A DNA stretch of 64,000 bases from Porphyra umbilicalis (Eukaryota; Rhodophyta; Bangiophyceae; Bangiales; Bangiaceae): the NCBI GenBank assembly GCA_002049455.2, contig KV918761.1, forward strand, positions 496,001-560,000, written 5' to 3'. The translations under genes and the position numbers were made by a program. Numbering within the stretch: the stretch's first letter is position 1; every line of letters begins with the position of its first letter. Under the pieces are notes generated by a model. The model saw nothing but the letters and a program-made list of their open reading frames with translations. It was not told the DNA's origin and did no database searches. Positions 11,227 to 22,407 of this stretch are shown here, one piece after another.

Positions 11227-12499
11227 CTACTGCTTCCCAGAAGTAGGCTCCATGGCTCTCATAAGCATATCTTGGAATGCAGGATTGTCAGGGTGCTTCT
11301 CCACTAAGGCAGCCAGCACCTCAATCCGGCGCGTCCGCTCAGCCGCAGCGGCAGCCAGCCGCTTTGTCCGCTGCTTCTCGTCAAACCGGCAGGGAACTAT
11401 CAGCCAACAAGGCCGCCAGAGATCGCATCAGGTCGCCGCCACCGGGAGACGCTGCATCCATCGCCGCATCCCCCTGGGCAGCCCTCTTAGACCGCCCGCT
11501 CGCCCCTCCAGCGCCCAAATCCAAATGAGATGTGGGCGCACGTGCGGTGGCACCAACTGGAACCCCACTAGTCGCCACTGGCGAAATGGATGAACCGGAC
11601 TCCTCCGAATTGCTCCCACGGCCCCCATCGTCGTGCCCCCCCATCACGGGTGACGGCTCCGCGGCCACAATCCCCCCACCTGCCCGACCGCCCCTCATCG
11701 GGCCAACGGCATCCTCGCGGGCAGCCGACCCGACCGAACTTGCTTCCTCTTCATCAGGCTGCAGGCGTGCCGCCGTTGGGGAAACCGTTGGCGACAGCGC
11801 TTCGCTTCCGGCGATGGCAGATCCCAGTCTCGGGATGGCCATACCAGGGACCGTCCCCGAGGGTGCCGCCGGCGGAGCGTCGTCCGGCGGCGACCCACCA
11901 AAGGGAGGTGCGGAGCGTCGCACGCCGCCAACGAGAGGTTGAGTGTCGGACGCCAACTCCAGGATCTCTCGTGCTTCGGCCAACGAGATACGCCAGGCCT
12001 TGTGCTTGCCGTCAACCAACTCTTCCGTCAGTTGTGCGACACGATCTTCCGCCCCGGCGGTACTCTCCAACTTGATCGCATTAGCCTCGTTCAAAAACGT
12101 AACGGCCTTCCCGATGACTCGCGAGAGCACGCCCTTGTCCACTGGCTTTCCGGCAACCCACAGCCGCTTCACCCACGAGTCGTTGGATAGTTGAGATTTC
12201 GCTACGGCGGCCGCCTGGAGGCACTTGGTCTTGCCCCGCTTCTGATGACGTTGGGCCCGGCCAAAGACGGTTTGGCTCCACTGCTTGACGATGCCCAGAC
12301 GCACATGACCGAAAAAGTTGTTCGAACTAGATTTTGCTTCTATGGTTCCGCCCGACGTGTCGCCGTCATTGCCGTCGGGGCTCGTGCCCGGCACCGACCG
12401 CTCACCAGCAGCCGCCGCAGGCGCAGAAACCCGCCGCACAACGGAGGATGCCGCGGACGCCGTCGGCAGCACCGTGACGCGATCACCCGCCGCCGACAT
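11227..12499 (-). CDS. Companion ORF of the Harbinger element (function unknown)
   Basis: Acidic, Ala/Pro/Gly-rich protein convergent with the transposase. PIF/Harbinger elements usually encode a second protein that helps the transposase bind DNA or enter the nucleus, and position suggests that role here, though I cannot see a clear Myb/SANT repeat. The most structured part is a Lys/Arg-rich segment around FFGHVRLGIVKQWSQ and SNDSWVKRLWV, then a helical EARGILEL-like stretch. The start at 12499 (MSAAGDRV) follows the last upstream non-conserved stretch; the frame is open to 12904. The frame ends at 11381, but the next frame continues with RFDEKQRTKRL and a helix ending MRAMEPTSGKQ at 11227. 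A one-base slip near 11381-11390 is therefore likely. Confidence 0.5.
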
Positions 12500-14690
12500 G
12501 GGGATGATGCCACAAGAATCCGACGCGAGTTGGATCGGATGGGGGTGGGAAGGGAGGATGGGACGCCCACAGAATCGGGGGGGGCAAGGTGGGGTGGACA
12601 CGACGCGAGACAGCACGTGCAACGAATAGCCACAGCAAGAGATCCAGTGTGGCCAGTGGGGATTAGAGATGATGGTTGGTTCCAGCCCTTGTGCAGGGAG
12701 ATCCGCGCCTGCAGCGCGAAGCGTCTCAGTTCGAAGTGGCGGGCGGCACCGCGCGGTCACGGGACCCCGGCAGCTGGACGAGGCAATGAGGGTGGGCGCG
12801 CGGCGGCGAGGTGTCTGCACCTGCTTTTTGGGTGGACCCACACCGTGCCCCCCCGTTGCTCGGGCATCATTTGCGCCTCCGATCAGCCAATTAACAGCCC
12901 TCATTGCAACGACGTGCTGATAATTAACTTACGATCGGCGAACACTCATAAAATCGCTTGTGGTATTCTATGGTGCGCGTCCTAAAAATGAGACATCGCG
13001 GTTTTTTCTTTTTTTCTTAGCCCACTGGCCTTCCGCAACGGTCCGATAATGTAATGTGACCCACTCGGTCCCACTGTGTTTCCAGAACAGCCCCTGACAG
13101 TGTTAGCAGAGGCGGCACATCCTGACGTGTCATGGAGGAAAGTGTCATTCATTGCAACTTCGACAGGTGACGATCACGCGGCCCAATCAAATGCACAGAT
13201 ACCAGAGCAGGCATGTGCTGACAATTTGTGCACGAAGAATAGGGCACCACCTTACCAATAAAAACGTGAAAAAGACCCCGATGTAGTCCCCTGTGAGGAA
13301 AACACGTTTTGTGACACCTCTCATCGAAGCTCCAGTTAGCACATGAGCTTTGGCGTTGCAAACCTTTGACCCCAAGAACCTGAAAAAGACGGGCTGCAAG
13401 ATCGGGGCTATCTGAGAGTTCCACAGAACAGGGCCCACAGGCGGGTATTAAGGAGTTGTCAGCCAAGCACGCGTCGGGAGAGGCTCTTTCCATGGAGGCC
13501 AGTCGAGAATTTTCTCGTACCCCACGCCGCCTGCCCCCGTACAGTGATGTGTCAGTCCTTCAGAAAACGCGCATGTCTCATATTTGAGACACGCACCATA
13601 TCTGTGAGTCAACCTAGTGGCGCAGACCTCGAAATTCCGGGATCGCGGCTGCGACCCCGTGCCCCATTCAGATTTCTCCACGTCGCGACATTATTTTCGA
13701 AGCTGTCTGTAATGCTCGAAGCCGTAAGAGACACCTTAACTGGGCGTGGCACACTGCCAGAAAGTGCTTAGAGTGTTTTATGGTGGTTTTCTGAAGAATG
13801 GCCAGCCTGCGGGGGTCATGGTTTGACCAAACCATGGAGTGGCGTGAACACCCCCCCCACCAGGGGGTCAGAATCGCCTGTGTCGAGTCCGTGTGGATAG
13901 CGAACGCCTCTGCGACGAGTGCTGTCGGCGGGCGGCTCGGGGAGCATGGCGACGACAGCGTGGTCCAGTTCCACAAGACGGGGTCCCTGATGGCCCTTCG
14001 ACAAACAACGTCGGCCCCCCGAGCGCGGTTTTGAATTGGGTGTGCAAACTGATGTGTCTGAGAATTCCTAAGGGCATGGTTTTTAATCGACACCCTGCAC
14101 ACGGCAGCTGTGACGGGGTATAGTTCTTAGTGGACGGTTGCGCGGCGCTCTGGAGCTGAAATGAGTGGGCAAACTAACACCCCCCCCAATGCGGCGGTCA
14201 CGTTCCTTCCAGCTCTGAGGGACTCGTCAAGACCACCCATTGGTTGGATCAAGGACAGGCTCAGTGTCTTGCTCCCGGGAACGACGGAGTGGACATTGTG
14301 GGGCCAATTCGAATTGCTGAGCGCCACCACTTGTGCCTCGTCTCGATAACAATGGGGGCGGAATACATGGCAAGGTGGCCGAGCCGTTCGAACCTCCGCA
14401 ACCTCGACCGCCCGCATCCTTCACCCCGAGGCCGGACCGTTCGCCCCGGGCGGATGCCGACCAACATGACGGACAATACTGTAGGGCGAACAGCACAACT
14501 GGTTTCGCTCCGGAAGCCGCTCGGTGTCTGCCGCGACTCCGCAAACATGCAGATCCTCTTCCTGTGAACATGCCGTGCCCCCCCTACCTTGCACGCCGCA
14601 TGTGCTGGCGTCCTCCTCGGCGCCGTCCTCCCTTTGTGCTTTCCCGTCCCGTCGTGGCTGTGACGCGGTGCGGTGCCATTCGGCGCCAGA
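12500..14690. other. Non-coding stretch
   Basis: No gene recognised. It holds one copy of a 66-bp dispersed repeat (13772-13837) and AT-richer sequence around 12900-13020 that may be the right edge of the Harbinger element. I could not match terminal repeats there. Confidence 0.45.
13772..13837. repeat. Dispersed repeat, copy 1, ending in a palindrome
   Basis: About 66 bp ending in the imperfect palindrome CATGGTTTGACCAAACCATG. The same segment lies inverted at 43387-43450 with a handful of mismatches. Similarity stops abruptly after CCATGG, as at the edge of a mobile element. Confidence 0.7.
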
Positions 14691-14696
14691 GAGCCC

Positions 14697-15500
14697 TGCG
14701 TAGCAGCCAGGCGGCGCCCCTCCCCGTCTCGCCGGCGCTGGGGCGCGTCCACTCTCTTTCCGTTCGGCTGGTGCGTCCCCGCTGTTGCCCGTTGTGCCTT
14801 TGCCTCCGCGGTCCCTCGGCGGCTGTGCGGCGGCGCCTCTCACCATTCGGTCGGCGCTGGGATGCGCTCACCCTGTGTCCGTTCGGCGCTGGTGCGTCCC
14901 CGCTGTTGCCCGTGTTTTCTATGCCTCTTCCGTCGCTGCGTGGCGCCTGAGGGGCTCCCTTCCCCGCCCGCCAGGCACTGGTGTGCCTCCCCTGCTTTTC
15001 GTGTGGCGCTGGTACATCCCCGCTGTTGCCCGTTGCCCGTTGTTGGTTTGCCTCCGCGGTCCCTTCGTGGCGGCAAGGCGGCGTCCCTCCCCGTGTGGCC
15101 GGCTCTTGCGCGCCCCCATTCTCTTTCCGTTTTGCTGCTGCGTCCCCGCTGTTGGCTTTTGTGGCTATGCCTCCGCGGTCCCTTGGCGGCGGCAAGGCGG
15201 CGTCTCTCCCCGTCTGGCCGGTGCTTGCGCGCCCCCACCCTCTTTCCTTTCTGCTGCTGCGTCCCCGCTGTTGCCCGTTGTGGCTTTGCCTCCGCGGTCC
15301 CTTGGCGGCGGTGCGGCGGCGCCTCTTCCCATCCGGTCGGCGCTGAGGTGCGCCCGCCCTCGTTCCGTTCGGCGCTGGTGCGTCCCCGCTGTTGCCCGTG
15401 TTTTCTTTGCCTCCTCCGTCGCTGCGTGGCTTCTGGGTGGCGCCCTTTCCCGCCCGACAGGCGTTGGTGTACCTCCCCTCCTCGTCGGCGCCGGGGCGTC
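14697..15500. repeat. Degenerate ~121-bp tandem array
   Basis: Six or more units, each containing GCGTCCCCGCTGTTG or a close variant at 14773, 14894, 15014, 15140, 15259 and 15380 (spacing 119-126 bp). Each unit also has a CCTCCGCGGTCC-like block. The unit length is not a multiple of three, so the long open frames across the array are not evidence of a protein. It ends about 50 bp before the Tc1/mariner transposase start. Confidence 0.85.
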
Positions 15501-15553
15501 TCTACTCTTGCTGACGTCCTGTATCAACGACGGGCGCCACCAAGCAGTTCAAG

Positions 15554-16579
15554 ATGTATTGCGAGGAGACACGTCAACACGTCCTCGGACTGTTGGACGA
15601 GGGGTACCCCGCCAAGGACGTGGCGGACATCATCGGGTGCTCTACTAGGTCAATGCGGCGCTGGACACGGCACTACGCCGCAAACGGCACGGTGTGGAGG
15701 GACCCACAATTGCACAACCTGCACGACGACGCAGCCATTCGAAACGTCGACCTCACGCACGCCATCCTCACGCTCGTAGAGAGCGAGCCAGCGGCTTTCC
15801 TTTGCAATCATGTGGACTTGCTTGTCGCCCTGAGCATGGACTGCCATGAGAGTGACCATCGCTTCGTTAGCCCGGCCACCGTCTACCGCGTGTTACGCTA
15901 TCACTCCTACTCGCGGAAGCGCATTGAGCGGCTGTTTGTGGAGCGCTCCGTCGACGCGCAGCGCGAGTTTGCGCAGCTCTTCAACGAGATACCGCTGCGT
16001 GGTATCATCTCGGTGGATGAGACGCATACAGCGGGCTCCGACATGTTCGAGCGGTACGGACGCTCCATCCGCAACGTGCCGTGTGTGCTGTACGACCGTG
16101 ACCCGCGCACGGCTCCCCGGACCAGCACTATGATGGCGGTGACCCTCACACACGGCGGTCTGTGGGCGCAGACGGTTATTGTCGGCAACGCGCAGACATC
16201 CGACGATTGGCGGCTGTTCCTACAGTGCCTCCACTCGCAGATGAACACGTTCATCCCTGGTCTCCCGTGGGAGATGCAACCTGAGGCGTGCGTCGTGTTG
16301 TACGACAATGCAGCCATCCACGAAGAGAGCGGCGACGCGTATATGCAAGCCAACGGGATGCACCATGTGCGGCTGCCGCCGTACTCACCTAATCTCCAGC
16401 CAATCGAGGGCGTGTTCAGTGAGCTCAAGAAGCACGTACGCTCGCTCGTTTACGAAGACGGGCGCTACCTGGACAAGCCGATGCACTTGATGGCCGCCGC
16501 CACCGCCAGGATCACTACCGCCCAGGTGGCCGGGAAGTTCTCCCGCGTCTCCAACAATCTTTCCGCGCTGCTGGCATGA
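15554..16579 (+). CDS. Tc1/mariner (IS630-like) transposase, intact
   Basis: 341 residues, the usual length for the family, in one uninterrupted frame. An N-terminal helix-turn-helix (about residues 5-45, LLDEGYPAKDVADIIGCS) and a second HTH around 105-120 precede the DDE domain. Catalytic residues visible: D155 in ISVDETH, D251 in VVLYDNAAIH and E285 in LPPYSPNLQPIEGVF. The start at 15554 follows the end of the tandem array; a longer in-frame extension is not needed for the fold. This is the only transposase in the window without an obvious defect. I found no flanking inverted repeats, so the limits of the element are unknown. It could supply transposase for TA-flanked MITEs such as those at 7667 and 28044, but no shared terminal sequence links them. 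Confidence 0.9.
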   Translation: MYCEETRQHVLGLLDEGYPAKDVADIIGCSTRSMRRWTRHYAANGTVWRDPQLHNLHDDAAIRNVDLTHAILTLVESEPAAFLCNHVDLLVALSMDCHESDHRFVSPATVYRVLRYHSYSRKRIERLFVERSVDAQREFAQLFNEIPLRGIISVDETHTAGSDMFERYGRSIRNVPCVLYDRDPRTAPRTSTMMAVTLTHGGLWAQTVIVGNAQTSDDWRLFLQCLHSQMNTFIPGLPWEMQPEACVVLYDNAAIHEESGDAYMQANGMHHVRLPPYSPNLQPIEGVFSELKKHVRSLVYEDGRYLDKPMHLMAAATARITTAQVAGKFSRVSNNLSALLA

Positions 16580-19500
16580 TCACTCTTGACTAATAGCTCA
16601 AGTTGCTCTCTGTTTGTTGCCTTCGTCTGGTTTCACTTATCGCCTTTCTGCTTGGTGCAATCCCCATTCTTCTACTCTTGAACATTCATCAGACGCTGTC
16701 CATGTAGCTTGACCACATCTTGTGCATTGACGTCGAACTTCGCGTGCTCGGGGTTGCGAGTACGGCAAGAGAGGTTCTCAGTGCAGGACTGCGAGAAAAA
16801 CGGGGTATGGACAGGCCCCACAGCTGGAACGCTCAACCAGCGCAGCAACAGTCAGGAGCACGAGTAAGGTGGAGCCTTGACCCCAGACGCAGCCCGCGCC
16901 ACGACCCACGCACTAGCTAAATAAAGCAACTGGCTCGACGAACCCGCAACACTGCCCGCTCTCAAGGAGCCCTCTCCGTCACCAGAGCCCTGGCAGCTAC
17001 ATCGACAGCAAGTAGCGCCACTGCTGCGTCCGTCGCAGTTGCTGCAATCACCTCTCTTTCGGCGGACGCCACCGCATCGGCTGCCACCGTGGCCCTGGCT
17101 ACAAGGAGAGCAACCCTGGCAGGCGTCGCAGTAGGGGCGCCCCCGGTACGGACACCCCCCGTTCTCGCCTTGGCGGCGGCAGCGGCCGCGCCCGCGCGCT
17201 CTGCGACGTGCCTGCGCAGCATAGCTCTAGCGAGCACCTGCAATAGCTCTTGACACAGCGAAGGTGACCCCTGTGCTGTCCGCAGCGCGCCATTGTCCTC
17301 GGGCCGAGTTGGGGTACCACCGTGCGAAAGCCGTCGCTTGTTCCGCAAAGCGGCGGCCCCAGAGTCCGAGCCGTCAGCCACATGAGGGAGCCGCACCACC
17401 GGGCGAGGTATCGCGCCACTCTCCTCGTCCAGAAACGCAGGGTGGTCCATACCACCCCTCTGGATGCAGCCCCAATTGCGCTTCTGCCGTACAGAACCAC
17501 CGGCAACGCCGAGCAGCTTGGCGATGGGCGGTTGGAGGCCACGCGGCTTTCTTGGGGGTGAGCGAGGGGGACGATGGCCGCTGCACTCCAGCGCTTTCTC
17601 CGAGAGATAGCCACGGGCGCGCATGGCGCCAGAGTGGCGGTCACCGGCACAGGGGGAGGCGGGGAACGCTGATGCCGCCGCGCACGCCATGCGCGCCACG
17701 CCAGCATGCGGCACTTTGGGGATCCGGGCACGGTGGATTCATGCATGTGGCACTGCTGGAGACCCTTGCATACGGCACGGAGGGGGACCTGTGGAGCTCG
17801 AGTGAGGAAAGGCTGCGCCGCAGGAGGCAGCCCCTTGCAGGCTTTCAATGGACAGCGATCTCCTCATTGATCGCGAAGTTGGCCATATCTGAATGGCCAG
17901 AAGCGTGAGTCGGTGACAGGTGCCATCGGTCCTTTGAAGAGGTTCTGTCAGCCAAGAGGTAGCCCGTACTGACACGAAAGTGTGCCCCTAGCGTCCAAGT
18001 CCATTTTGCGTCTTCAAAGGAACTGCAATCGTGCGATCCCCGTAGCCTGCCAATGCACCTCTGATGAAGGGGGGCTACCGCCAATTCGACCTCGTTTTGA
18101 CACTTCAGTGCATGTTTTCCACATGTGCCCGTTCCTATCGGGCTTTTGCGAGGATCATCCGGTCAGCCGATGGAAAACACCTGCAACATCTCGCCCGATC
18201 TCTGTCGTCGTCGATCTGTTTGAGTTACATCGAAATCCTGGTCTCGCTGGCCGGTCGCAGGCCCCAGTGGCCGACACCCGTCGCCGGCCTCACCGGCCGC
18301 CTCGCCGTCTGTTTTGCATTGCTACCGTCGACATGCAGCTGTCGTCGTCAACGCCGTCGACGTGCCGTCGTCGTCGGCGACATGCCGCCTTCGCGCCCGT
18401 CGCCGCGCTGTCGATTGAGCCATGCTAAGCGGGACTCGTTCCGCTGTCTGGTTTCCTCCTCAGTAGTGCTTCTCTTCGAGTATTTTGTGGTAGCGTGGTC
18501 CACCTGCCGCCAGTTGCGATCGCTGCGACGGCGGATTTCTGCCATTGCGTCATCCGCCGCCGACCATGAGTCGGCGAGCATGATCCTCTCCGCTGCAGGT
18601 ACATTACATTCTTTCCCGATGACTGCATTGTGTGCGTCGCCGGTGCATTTATTAGGCCGTTTACGTGAGGCTGCATGGTGGTGGTTGCTCCGTAGCTCGT
18701 CTCACTAACGACCTCCCCGCCATTTGTTGCACTGCTGGATGCGTCGTATGTTCTCTGGTGTCACTCGGACCTCTCTTCTTGTTTGCAGTAGCGGGCAGCT
18801 GGCCGGGCGGCAATGTTCAGCGTGAGGGCTTGACCGCGCTATTCATGACGAACAAGGGCGGGGCGGACGCCACGGCGTAGTGGGCGGGCACGCGACGGCG
18901 GGGAGTAGTGGCATGAGTGGGATGACGAGTTCGGCGCAGCCGACGCGCAGCAGCAACGGCAGCGACCCGCTGCGGACATCTGCCGTGCACTCAGATGCTC
19001 AGTTCGCGCACGTATCATCACGTATGCGGAGGAGATTGTGGTAGTTCCCGTAGACAGTGAAAGAAGGGGGGAGGTGGGGTGGTCGGTAGCACCACAATTC
19101 ATAAACTGCGCATCTACGAACACCGCGGCCAGTGACAGCCCTTTCACGACCCGAGTGCGGCCGACCAGCCATCTTCGATTGTGACACAATGTTTCTTCCA
19201 ACTGCCGTCCGCCTCACGGCAGCGCCCATACATCGCGCACGCAGCATGGTGCGAGGGACGGGCAGTCGCCAGGTCGCGCAGTGGTTGGCGCTTCCTATCA
19301 GGGACACTGCGCCTGCTGAACATCCGCTGGGACTCATCCCGCTCACGTCCCGACGGAGACGGTCCTCGCGCCCACCTTGACCCGCCCCGCATCCCGAGGG
19401 CCGCTGACCGCCTCAACCGGAATTTTGGACCTGCCTGGGCCCAAGACAGTAACAGCGACATGATCGAAGTCCTTTCACCACGGATCCGTGCCACCACGCC

Positions 19501-20130
19501 GGCGTGCCTCTTCTATACACACGGACGCAGTGAGTGACAAACGCTGAGACGGATGCTCGTTTGTTTCCCTTTTTCATTCCTTGGGCCTGCCAAGCACGGT
19601 GGTTACCCTCCCCGAACCCCGTCCCTCGTGGAGCCTCTCCCATCCTCTCACTCGAAGAGTGCCTTGAATCCTTCAGGGTCCCCTTCGTACGACGGATCCG
19701 TTCCGCTGCTATCCACCCATTCACCTGATGCACCCCCCTTTTTCTCCCGTAGCCGTCGCATTGGCCATCAGCCCGCCTCTCGGCCCCCGCGGCCGCACGG
19801 GCGTTGTAGACATGGCCGCAGACCCACAAAGCGGCGGCGGTGGTCCATGCGGCTTCTGGAACGCACCCGGCCCCTCCCACCACACCTCGACCTACTGACA
19901 GGCCGCTGCCGCCGCCGCCGCTCTCGCCGCTCGCGCCGCCCGCCGCAGTCTGCAGCGCCCGACACACGGGTAAGTTCCTCGAGCACGCGGACGGCGCGGA
20001 AACTGGGAAGCACTACGCGTGACCACTACAAAGTCGTAGGGTGGTTTGAACTATTTGTATGGTGATATCGAGAAATCAGAGAATGTGCATCGACGTGGCT
20101 TCCGGCTCACGTAAAAGAATAGATGAGCGC
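16580..20130. other. Stretch without a confident gene
   Basis: Minus-strand frames at 16962-17714 (250 codons, Ala-rich C terminus) and 19413-19967 (184 codons), and plus-strand frames around 18064-18708, are open, but I see no motif, homologue or splice pattern that supports them. The 16962-17714 frame is the best of these and could be a transposon accessory protein. Confidence 0.4.
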
Positions 20131-20496
20131 CTACTGCCCCAACAGATGCACAAAGTGGAGCAACTCGGCAACAGACGCAGCAGTCATGAGTGGGCAAACA
20201 GAGTCACTCGGCGTTAAGGCCGGCGTGTTGACCTTGGGCACAATGCGCCTGTCACTGGTCAGACGCCAACGGCAAGTCGTCAGTCTCAGTGCGGCCGCCG
20301 TGTGCCCAACCATATGGCATACATTGCACTGTCGGACGTGCCCACATCCCGGGTTGATGCATTGTCCCGGCTTGTAGAACGGATTGTCCTCCGACAGAGT
20401 GTGTCTGCACTCCTTGTTGTTGAGCGGACACTGGCGGGCGGTGTGCCCAGACACACCGTCTTCGCGGGCCTCGTAGTGACAAATTGAGCACTTCAT
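20131..20496 (-). CDS. Short Cys/His-rich zinc-binding protein (family copy 1)
   Basis: 121 residues starting MKCSICHY. The ligand pattern is C3, C6, H7, H18, C23, C30, C46, C51, H53, C57, C60 and H65, enough for about three zinc ions and ending in a knuckle-like C-x2-C-x4-H. The same twelve positions, one residue out of register, occur in the 493-residue protein at 37317-38798. Similarity continues past the zinc domain (CPLMTAASVAELL against CTLMTDVSIRSMV), where this copy stops. It lacks the long acidic and basic tail and is probably a truncated copy. The frame is open upstream to 20748 but similarity starts at the Met at 20496. Function unknown; nucleic-acid binding is a guess. Confidence 0.6.
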   Translation of the reverse strand: MKCSICHYEAREDGVSGHTARQCPLNNKECRHTLSEDNPFYKPGQCINPGCGHVRQCNVCHMVGHTAAALRLTTCRWRLTSDRRIVPKVNTPALTPSDSVCPLMTAASVAELLHFVHLLGQ

Positions 20497-21427
20497 TCTG
20501 CCACGCGAGCGGTAGGCTCCGCACAAGCACGAGAGCGTCACGACCGTAGCGGTGAAAAACCCCTGTGGCGGAAAGCGCATAAGGAGAAACGAAAGCGTGC
20601 AGGATTGATGAGTTGGATGCCAGCAGGTCGATCCAACCACGGCACACCAATGTGACAATGAACCAATGGACACCGTCCCGCTCTCGCTAAGGATCTGTGC
20701 ACGCATCATCAAACAAGAAGGACGCCCAGCGATCCGAGAACATACCACGGCGCGTGCTCGTCGGCACGCAGCAGGAGAATGTCTGCACTGCAGGGGAAGC
20801 GATGAAGATACAAGGAACCGGCGCTGGTGCAGCCCTCGACGACGGTGTACCGCGCGACGACGGTGATGGGGTGCCGTATGGACATGAGATGGACGATGAG
20901 GCGGCTGGCAGGGTGGCCGGATTGGCCTGGCGTTGTGAGGCAGAGGAACGGGGACCGTTCGTTCCAGCCTCGAGACTTCGTGCTGGAGGGCTCGCTGCTC
21001 CGGAGATCCAGCCAGACATCACTGTGACGCATGCAGAATGCTGTCTCTCTGGCCACCGAATGGAACCGTGGGTGATTTGCCGCTACCCGAGCACCTTGGG
21101 TAGCGCGAAAGCATAATCAGAGTCCAGATCGACATGCCAATGACAACAACACGCCATGTGGCCTCCCGCGTCGACGCTTCTTGCGTTGACCGCTGGTCGG
21201 TGAAGACTTATACGCTGCTTGGAACTCCTATCGCGGAGGACTTGTGCTTCAATCGCAGCATCACGCTCGGGTTGAAGGATTGTGAATGCGAAGGTCTGAG
21301 AACTGGGGCTTCCTTTGACACTGTGGTTGCTTGATGAATTGCGCAAGCATGGCCCAAAGTCGTTCGCAGATTGCCCAATAGATGGCGCGGGGAACCCGTA
21401 GAGGCAAATGAAGTGGTAGAAGTTCGT
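20497..21427. other. No confident gene
   Basis: Several overlapping open frames on both strands, none with a recognisable domain. If the ePHD gene on the minus strand extended further, its downstream exons would lie here, but I cannot identify any. Confidence 0.4.
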
Positions 21428-21609
21428 CTAAGAGGGCACGTAACAGCCGACGGTGGGCCCGCTGGAGCTGTAAACCGTGCAGATGAGGCGACGGCTGCGG
21501 CAAAAGGCGGCCGCAACGTTGTTAAGCTGGTCAGTCTCTGGGTCGTGAAACACCTCCGGCGCCCACGACGCGCACATCTCGTGGATGTGGATGACCTTGG
21601 CACTGTTGC
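21428..21609 (-). pseudogene. ePHD-finger gene, 3' half, cut by the gypsy element
   Basis: Host gene fragment. It reads in frame directly from the 5' half at 34731 once a single copy of the GTTGC target site is counted. Seen: SAKVIHIHEMCASWAPEVF, NNVAAAFCRSRRLICTVY and SSSGPTVGCYVPS, then TAG at 21430-21428, after which TNFYHFICLYGF continues in the same frame. This is the second half of an extended PHD finger, closest to my memory of plant BRCA1/BARD1 (SKVIHVHKNCAEWAPNVYF). Two zinc positions look lost: the second Cys of the C-x2-C after LICT is Tyr, and the TAG stands where a Cys is expected. That decay agrees with loss of function, before or after the insertion. Confidence 0.7.
21605..21609. 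repeat. Target-site duplication GTTGC, left copy
   Basis: Matches GTTGC at 34731-34735, directly outside the other LTR. Confidence 0.9.
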
Positions 21610-22259
21610 TGTAGTACGACGGGGCCCCCTATGCGCCAGGGGGCCACCGCGGGGACGTCGGCAACGGCGGGGGACGGCGGTCCCCGACGCGTGGTGGCGA
21701 CGCCAGCGGCGGTGGTGGCCGACGGGTTGGCGACGCGGGATGGCGGGGCGAGGGGGCGGCCCCGCTGCCCGGCTCGGGCCACTTGAGGGAGCGTACCCGA
21801 TCCGCCGCGCCCGGCACGCGGGCCCCGCGGGAGGCCGGATTGGCGCGCCCGAGCGGGCGCTGGCGCGCCCGAGAGGGCGCGGCAGGCGACGGCCGACCGG
21901 GCGCCACGCGGCGGGTGCAGCGCATTGCGCGCGGGACGGTTTCTCCCCCTCGTCTGTAATGATCGCCTCGGGGGACTTGACATGCATGGAGGGAATTATC
22001 TGCATTGGTTGGTGACGGCCCGGGTCAATTCCCATTTGGGGAAATTGGGCCCGGGCGACGGTTTCCGCCCTTTTAGGACGAAGGGCGACGACGGTGGGAG
22101 GCACCGTCGTCGCCGGCAAGTAAACCGTGTCTTGATGTCTTGGCGTTTCGATCGGCCCGACTTCCCGGACCTCGAGTCCCAGAGCGGGTGTCGCGCGAGC
22201 GGCTGAGACGGCCGTTACTTCCCTCCTTCTGAGGTAACCCCCTGGATTGTGGTACTACA
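21610..22259 (+). repeat. 5' LTR of the gypsy element
   Basis: 650 bp, TGTAGTAC to GTACTACA. About 99% identical to the 3' LTR; three of the differences cluster in the first 15 bases. Confidence 0.95.
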
Positions 22260-22407
22260 TTTGGCGCTTCGGGTGAGACCCGCGGTACGCACGCCGTGCG
22301 CGTCGCGGATCGTCACCTCTTTCGGTACCAAGAATCGGGGGACCCTCGTTGGTTGTATTGCGGCGCGGTGACAGAGGACATCCTATCGATACGCGGGCCC
22401 CGCTTCC

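Noticed and set aside
9578-13010. Possible terminal inverted repeats of the Harbinger element (AGCGATT near 9610, and its inverse near 12950)
   Set aside because: The match is about nine bases with no continuation and no target duplication, which is expected by chance.
14673-15779. 368-codon frame with repeated Cys/Leu/Pro-rich segments
   Set aside because: It is produced by the 121-bp tandem array. The unit length is not a multiple of three, so the peptide repeats change frame between units.
16962-17714. 250-codon minus-strand frame with an Ala-rich C terminus
   Set aside because: Gene-like composition only; no homologue, splice pattern or partner recognised, so it is noted within the intergenic entry and not called.
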